From Mycolicibacterium tokaiense (GTDB taxonomy: Bacteria; Actinomycetota; Actinomycetes; Mycobacteriales; Mycobacteriaceae), in contig NZ_AP022600.1 in NCBI RefSeq assembly GCF_010725885.1, positions 5,394,001 through 5,458,000 of the forward strand: a DNA stretch of 64,000 nt, given 5' to 3'. The position numbers and the translations under genes were made by a program. The notes beneath the pieces are model-generated. The model had not been told where the DNA came from, searched no databases, and saw only the letters and a program-made list of their open reading frames with translations. Shown piece by piece: positions 59,438 through 64,000 of the stretch (positions are counted from its first letter, which is position 1; each line of letters begins with the position of its first letter).

Positions 59438-61104
59438 CCGCCACCCCACGCACGCCAGGGAGCCGGGCGCCGCTGGATCCGCGGCTGATCCGGGCCTCGG
59501 CAGCGGTGCGGCGCTTCCTGGCGGCCACCGTGGTGTGCGGTGTCGTGATCGCCGGGTGCGCCCTGGCCGCCGCGGTGCTGCTGGCCCACATCGTCGCGGG
59601 CATCATCACCGACCCCTCCGGCCGGACGTTGGACCGGTGGGCACCGGAGTTGGTGTTGCTCGCCGCGCTGTGGGCGGTGCGGGCATGCGCACAGTGGGCG
59701 CAGGCCCGGCTGAGCCAACGCGGCGCCAGCGGCGCCATCGCCGACCTGAGCGGACGGGTCCTGGAATCCGTGACCGCCGGTGACCCCCGCACCGTCACCG
59801 AGCGGCGGGCGCAGGCCGCCACCGTGGTGGTGCGCGGCCTGGACGGGCTCCGGCCGTTTTTCACCGCCTACCTGCCCGCGCTCATCCTGGCCGTCATCCT
59901 GACCCCGGCCGCCGTGCTGGTGATGGCCCTGTTCGACCTGCAGGCCACCCTGATCGTGCTGGTGGCACTGCCGCTGATCCCGATCTTCATGATCCTCATC
60001 GGCCTGGCCACCGCCGAGCGGTCCGCCGCCGCCCTGGACGCCATGACCACGCTGCAGGCACGGCTACTGGACCTGATCGCGGGCATCCCCACCCTGCGCG
60101 CCCTGGGCCGTGCACAGGGACCCGGCCGCCGCATCAGTGAACTGTCGGCCGCACACCGCCGATCCACCATGGCCACACTGCGCATCGCCTTCCTGTCGTC
60201 CTTCGTGCTGGAACTGCTGGCCACCCTCGGAGTGGCGCTGGTGGCCGTCAGCGTGGGCCTGCGGCTGGTCTACGGCCACCTCGATCTGGCCACCGGGCTG
60301 ACGGTGCTGCTGCTGGCACCGGATGTGTTCTGGCCGCTGCGCCGCGTCGGCGTGGAGTTCCACGCCGCGCAGGACGGCAAGACGGCCGCCGAACGCGCGT
60401 TCACGCTCATCGACTCCACCCCCGCCCCGCGCCCGGGCACTGCGTCGGTGTCGGCAGCCGGAGCCACCATCGTCATCGAATCACTGCGTGTGCCAAGCCG
60501 TTCCGGCTTCGCACCGGACGGTCTGGGTGCGGTGCTGGAACCGGGTCGCGTCACCGTGCTCACCGGGCCCAACGGCGCTGGCAAGTCCACCACCGTGCAC
60601 GTGCTCACCGGCCTGACCCGGCCCGCCGAGGGCACGGTGCGGGTCGCCGGTGTGGACATCGCCGACCTGGACCCCGCCTCCTGGTGGGCTCAACTGAGTT
60701 GGCTGCCCCAGCGTCCGGTGCTGGTTCCGGGCACCGTCGCCGACAACCTGGCACTGTTCGGCCCTCTGGTCGATCCCGAGTCAGCCTGCGCCGCTTCCGG
60801 ATTCGACCGGGTGCTCGCCGATCTGCCCGACGGCACGCAGACGCTGCTGGGCCGCGGCGGTGTCGGGCTGTCGCTGGGTCAACGCCAGCGCCTCGGCCTG
60901 GCCCGGGCGCTCGGGTCGTCGGCTCCGGTGCTGCTGCTCGACGAGCCCACCGCCCACCTCGACGCCGCCACCGAAGCCGCGGTACTGCGTGCGTTGGTGG
61001 CGCGGGCACACGCCGGAGCCACCGTGGTGGTGGTCGGCCACCGCGCACCGGTGCTGGCGATCGCCGACCGCGTGGTCGAGGTGGGTGGCCATGCGACGGT
61101 CTGA
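59434..61104 (+). CDS. cydD: CydD, ABC-type exporter half needed for cytochrome bd assembly
   Basis: This protein of about 556 residues has six transmembrane helices followed by an ABC ATPase: Walker A GPNGAGKST, signature LSLGQRQRLGLARAL, Walker B VLLLDEPTAHLD. With CydC it forms the cysteine/glutathione (or haem-linked) exporter needed for bd maturation. No ATG, GTG or TTG lies between the cydB stop region and GTG 59506. The conserved N-terminal DPRLIRASAAVRRFL begins before that GTG, so initiation at CTG 59434, overlapping the cydB stop as CTGA, is favoured. GTG 59506 is the conventional alternative. Overlaps cydC by 14 bases. Confidence 0.92.
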   Translation: MTATPRTPGSRAPLDPRLIRASAAVRRFLAATVVCGVVIAGCALAAAVLLAHIVAGIITDPSGRTLDRWAPELVLLAALWAVRACAQWAQARLSQRGASGAIADLSGRVLESVTAGDPRTVTERRAQAATVVVRGLDGLRPFFTAYLPALILAVILTPAAVLVMALFDLQATLIVLVALPLIPIFMILIGLATAERSAAALDAMTTLQARLLDLIAGIPTLRALGRAQGPGRRISELSAAHRRSTMATLRIAFLSSFVLELLATLGVALVAVSVGLRLVYGHLDLATGLTVLLLAPDVFWPLRRVGVEFHAAQDGKTAAERAFTLIDSTPAPRPGTASVSAAGATIVIESLRVPSRSGFAPDGLGAVLEPGRVTVLTGPNGAGKSTTVHVLTGLTRPAEGTVRVAGVDIADLDPASWWAQLSWLPQRPVLVPGTVADNLALFGPLVDPESACAASGFDRVLADLPDGTQTLLGRGGVGLSLGQRQRLGLARALGSSAPVLLLDEPTAHLDAATEAAVLRALVARAHAGATVVVVGHRAPVLAIADRVVEVGGHATV

Positions 61105-62746
61105 TCCCCTGCTGCTGTCCTGGACACTGCTGCGCCCGCGGCTACCCCGACTGTTGCTGGCCATCCTGTGCGGCGTGCTGTCCCTGGGCAGTGCGTTGGC
61201 CCTGGCAGCGGTGTCGGCCTGGCTGATCACCCGGGCCTGGCAGATGCCCCCCATCCTGGATCTGTCCGTCGCGGTGGTGGCGGTGCGCGCCTTCGGCATC
61301 TCGCGTGGGGTGCTGCACTACTGCGAACGGCTGGCCTCCCACGACACCGCACTGCGCGCCTCCGGCAGCGCACGCACCGAGCTCTACCGCGCACTGGCCG
61401 ACGGCCCCGTGGACACCGTGGCCCGGCTGGGCGGCGGCGAACTGGCCGGCCGGGTGGGTGCCGACGTCGACGAACTGTCCGACGTACTGGTACGCGCCGT
61501 ACTGCCGGTCGCCGTCGCTGCGGTGCTGTCGGTCGCGGCTGTGGGGGCCATCGCACTGATCTCCCCGGTGGCGGCCGCCGTCCTGGCGGCCTGCCTGGTT
61601 ATCGCCGGAGTGGTCGCCCCCTGGCTGTCGGCTCGCGGCGCCGCCGCCCAGGAGGTGGCGGCCCGGGATCTGCACGCGGAGCGTGACGTGCTGGCGATGC
61701 TGGCCCTCGACCATGCCGCCGAACTGCGGGTCGGCGGCCGGCTGCCGGGCATCATCGCCGAAGCCCAAAAGCACCAACGCGACTGGGGTGCAGCACTGGA
61801 CCGCGCCGCGAGGCCGGCGGCGCTGGCCGCAGCGGCGCCCACCCTGGCCATCGGCGTCAGCGTGCTGGGCGCGGTGATCGCCGGGCTGTCCATCGCGCCG
61901 ACCGTGGCACCGACGACACTGGCCATCCTGATGCTGCTGCCGCTGTCGGCCTTCGAAGCGTGCACGGCGCTGCCGGCCGCGGCGATCCAGCTCACGCGTT
62001 CCCGGATCGCCGCCCGACGTCTGCTGGCGCTGGTGCGGCCCGCGCCGCCGCAGACCTCGACCGGGCACCCCGCGGACAGCACGCTGCGCGCCGAGCAGCT
62101 GCGCGCCGGATTCACCACCGAGACCGCGGGCACGCCTGTGACGTTGGAACTGCCCCCGGGGAGCCGGCTTCTGCTGCGGGGGCCCAGCGGGGCCGGCAAG
62201 ACCACCCTGTTGATGACCCTGGCGGGGCTGCTGCCCCCGGTGTCGGGTCGTGTCAGCCTGGGCGGTCTGGACCTGGCGGCCGTGGCCGAACCCGACCTGC
62301 GCTCGGTGGTGGCGTTCTTCGCCGAGGACGCGCATGTGTTTGCCACCACGGTGCGCGACAACCTCCTGGTGGCCCGCGGCGACTGCACCGACGACGAGCT
62401 GCGCCGGGCGCTGGACGCAGTGGGCGCAGGCCGCTGGTTCGACGGCCTGCCCGACGGCTTGGACACGCTGCTCGACGGCGGCGCCGCGGCGTTGTCGGCA
62501 GGGCAGCGGCGCAGGCTGCTGCTGGCCAGGGTGCTGCTGTGCCGCGCCGAGGTGGTGCTGCTGGACGAGCCGACCGAACACCTGGACCGCACGGACGCCG
62601 ACGCGCTGCTACGCGCCCTGCTGCATGCCGACGGCGGCCTGCTGAGCGCCGCGCGCACCGTGGTGGTGGCAACTCACCACCTGCCCGATGATATCGCCGA
62701 CACCCCGGGCGTTCGCGCCCTAACCGTGCCGGTCCAGCAATCGTGA
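61091..62746 (+). CDS. cydC: CydC, ABC-type exporter half needed for cytochrome bd assembly
   Basis: This 551-residue partner of CydD starts at ATG 61091 inside the cydD end. Six helices precede the ATPase: Walker A GPSGAGKTT near residue 365, signature LSAGQRRRLLLARVLL, Walker B VVLLDEPTEHLD and switch histidine ATHHLPDD. The heterodimer exports thiol compounds to the outside of the membrane so that the bd oxidase can be assembled. Last gene of the cyd operon. Confidence 0.95.
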   Translation: MRRSDPLLLSWTLLRPRLPRLLLAILCGVLSLGSALALAAVSAWLITRAWQMPPILDLSVAVVAVRAFGISRGVLHYCERLASHDTALRASGSARTELYRALADGPVDTVARLGGGELAGRVGADVDELSDVLVRAVLPVAVAAVLSVAAVGAIALISPVAAAVLAACLVIAGVVAPWLSARGAAAQEVAARDLHAERDVLAMLALDHAAELRVGGRLPGIIAEAQKHQRDWGAALDRAARPAALAAAAPTLAIGVSVLGAVIAGLSIAPTVAPTTLAILMLLPLSAFEACTALPAAAIQLTRSRIAARRLLALVRPAPPQTSTGHPADSTLRAEQLRAGFTTETAGTPVTLELPPGSRLLLRGPSGAGKTTLLMTLAGLLPPVSGRVSLGGLDLAAVAEPDLRSVVAFFAEDAHVFATTVRDNLLVARGDCTDDELRRALDAVGAGRWFDGLPDGLDTLLDGGAAALSAGQRRRLLLARVLLCRAEVVLLDEPTEHLDRTDADALLRALLHADGGLLSAARTVVVATHHLPDDIADTPGVRALTVPVQQS

Positions 62747-62797
62747 CGGGTAACGTTGCGCCCGTCTGTGGTCCGCACGAGCCTGATCCGGAGAGTC

Positions 62798-63373
62798 ATG
62801 ACTGAAACGCCCGACCCCAACAAGCCCGAAAATCCGTATCCGGGCGGGTATTCCGGCGGCGGTTACCCGCCGCCCCCACCGCCGGGCGCCTACCAGGGCG
62901 GGTATCCCCCGCCCCCGCCCCAACCGTATTCGGGGGGCTATCCCGGATACCCCGGGCCCGACGGGATGGGCGGTTACGGCCAGCCGCCGGTGGCACCCAA
63001 GAACGGCCTCGGCATCGCCGCTCTGGTGGTGGGCATCCTGTCCCTGCCCGCCGTGCTGACCGTCTTCGGCGGCTTCGTGCTGGGCCTGGTGGCCATCGTG
63101 CTGGGCGTGATCGGCTACCGCCGCGCCAAGAAGGGCGCGGCCACCAACGGCGGTATCGCGATCGCGGGTGCGGTCATCGGCCTGCTGGGCATCGTCTTGA
63201 ACGCGGCACTGATCGCGTTCGGGGTGTGGGGCTTCCTCCAGGTCGGCGGCGGCGACTACTTCGACTGCATGCAGCAGGCCGGCAACGACACCTCAGCACA
63301 GATGCAGTGCGAAGACGAATTCCGTGGCAACCTCGAGAATCGGTTCAGCGTCACCCTCACTCCGACCCCCTGA
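62798..63373 (+). CDS. Proline-rich DUF4190 membrane protein
   Basis: This 191-residue protein has a cytosolic N-terminal stretch rich in P, G and Y (repeats such as GGYPPPPPPGAYQGGY, residues about 15-75) and two hydrophobic helices of the DUF4190 type (LGIAALVVGILSLPAVL; GIAIAGAVIGLLGIVLNAAL) with a small extracytoplasmic tail containing two cysteines (DCMQQ, QCEDE). ATG at 62798 follows GGAGAG. Such proteins are common in actinobacteria near the cell division and envelope machinery; the function is unknown. Confidence 0.85.
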   Translation: MTETPDPNKPENPYPGGYSGGGYPPPPPPGAYQGGYPPPPPQPYSGGYPGYPGPDGMGGYGQPPVAPKNGLGIAALVVGILSLPAVLTVFGGFVLGLVAIVLGVIGYRRAKKGAATNGGIAIAGAVIGLLGIVLNAALIAFGVWGFLQVGGGDYFDCMQQAGNDTSAQMQCEDEFRGNLENRFSVTLTPTP

Positions 63374-63553
63374 GGCAGCCAAACTGCCCCGTCGAGCCCG
63401 CCCTCGACAAGCGAATCCATTGCTGGAACCAAATTTCATTGCGGAATCGGTTGCGACGAAGCCAATGATGGGTGAAGGTTGACTGACAGTTGCGTCAGCC
63501 GGGTCGAACCCGTGCCGTCGGCGAACGCAACGTTGTACCGAGGAGGCAGGGTT

Positions 63554-64000
63554 CTGAGCAAGACCGGCGCACAAGCCACAGAACACACAGCACGGCAGGG
63601 CAGCGCAACACCGGGCGCCCCGGTCGTCGAGATCGACCATGTGACCAAGCGGTTCTCCGACTACGTCGCGGTGGCCGACGCCGACTTCTCCATCGGCGCC
63701 GGTGAGTTCTTCTCGATGCTGGGACCATCGGGGTGCGGGAAGACCACCACGCTGCGGATGATCGCGGGCTTCGAGACCCCGACGTCTGGGGCCATCCGGC
63801 TCGAAGGTGCCGACGTCTCCCGCGTCGCCCCGCACAAGCGCAACGTCAACACCGTGTTCCAGCACTACGCGCTGTTCCCCCATATGTCCGTGTGGGACAA
63901 CGTGGCCTACGGGCCGCGGAGCATGAAGAAGGACAAATCCGAGGTCAAGCGGCGCGTCGACGAACTACTCGAGGTGGTCCGCCTCACCGACTTCGCGCAG
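63554..64000 (+). CDS. PotA-like ABC transporter ATPase, N-terminal part (runs off the window)
   Basis: The first 149 codons of an ATPase similar to PotA/polyamine-type importers: [20 protein letters not shown], Walker [12 protein letters not shown]-loop [16 protein letters not shown]. No conventional start fits: AGGAGG at 63541-63546 is followed 7 bases later by CTG AGC AAG (63554), while in-frame TTG 63533 lies upstream of that site and the next GTG would cut into the first strand. Initiation at CTG is therefore favoured. The rest of the operon lies beyond 64000. Cargo probably spermidine/putrescine or a related cation, by family only. Confidence 0.85.
   Translation, partial: MSKTGAQATEHTARQGSATPGAPVVEIDHVTKRFSDYVAVADADFSIGAGEFFSMLGPSGCGKTTTLRMIAGFETPTSGAIRLEGADVSRVAPHKRNVNTVFQHYALFPHMSVWDNVAYGPRSMKKDKSEVKRRVDELLEVVRLTDFAQ

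Noticed and set aside
63483..63498. CTGAC-N6-GTCAG dyad before the PotA-like gene
   Set aside because: Arms of only five bases with no family match; too weak to list as an operator.

Overview
The window is a high-GC actinobacterial chromosome segment, most likely from an environmental, rapidly growing Mycobacterium (Mycolicibacterium). One gene set has the content and relative orientation of the M. tuberculosis Rv1620c-Rv1629 block, recognised from memory: polA (Rv1629), a DUF35 protein and a thiolase-like protein (Rv1628c, Rv1627c), the ANTAR regulator pdtaR (Rv1626), the membrane adenylate cyclase (Rv1625c), a DUF308 membrane protein (Rv1624c) and cydA-cydB-cydD-cydC (Rv1623c-Rv1620c). Here the block is inverted relative to H37Rv numbering and is split by long blocks of accessory genes.

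Regions. 1-3066: the 5' part of polA (minus), then the DUF35/thiolase pair (plus) behind a KstR-like box. 3063-14332: a carboxylate-uptake and CoA-activation region. A minus operon (XRE-TetR regulator, MFS transporter, acyl-CoA synthetase) diverges from a plus operon (TRAP dctQ-dctM-dctP, acyl-CoA synthetase, DUF2855 protein, HpcH/HpaI aldolase, second XRE-TetR regulator). 14307-24088: a minus operon read P450, ferredoxin, HMGCS-like/DUF35 fusion, thiolase, 3-hydroxyacyl-CoA dehydrogenase, TetR, SDR, DUF336. It diverges from a plus pair, ferredoxin reductase and acyl-CoA synthetase, over a 20-bp perfect inverted repeat. 24051-31164: a minus operon (acyl-CoA synthetase, second TRAP transporter, hotdog thioesterase) diverging from a ThDP-dependent lyase/decarboxylase. 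31172-38337: a branched-chain amino acid type ABC importer with two binding proteins. 38500-39312: pdtaR and a tRNA. 39325-50285: secreted M4 metalloprotease, MpaB-like oxygenase with TetR, adenylate cyclase, nitrilase-family amidase, Dps, DUF2339 membrane protein and a MacRS-type two-component system. 50327-56014: esterase, then an amino-acid ABC importer operon whose last gene is a receptor Ser/Thr kinase with an extracellular domain that is a paralogue of the importer's binding protein. 56221-62746: DUF308 protein and cydABDC. 62798-64000: a proline-rich DUF4190 membrane protein and the start of a PotA-like ABC ATPase.

How the genes may work together: the accessory blocks look like catabolic modules, each with uptake (TRAP or MFS), CoA activation (four acyl-CoA synthetases) and chain processing (P450 hydroxylation, beta-oxidation-like steps, C-C lyases), under local TetR-type control. 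An operator-like motif shared by the P450 region and the ThDP/TRAP region suggests these two modules belong to one regulon. The most unusual system is the kinase-binding protein fusion at 51561-53369, which could sense the same amino acid that its operon imports. Other notable points are a MacR-like box before the DUF2339 gene, two probable CTG start codons, a 17-codon leader ORF coupled to livH, a 38-residue membrane microprotein and a tRNA with a leucine CAA anticodon but a short variable loop.
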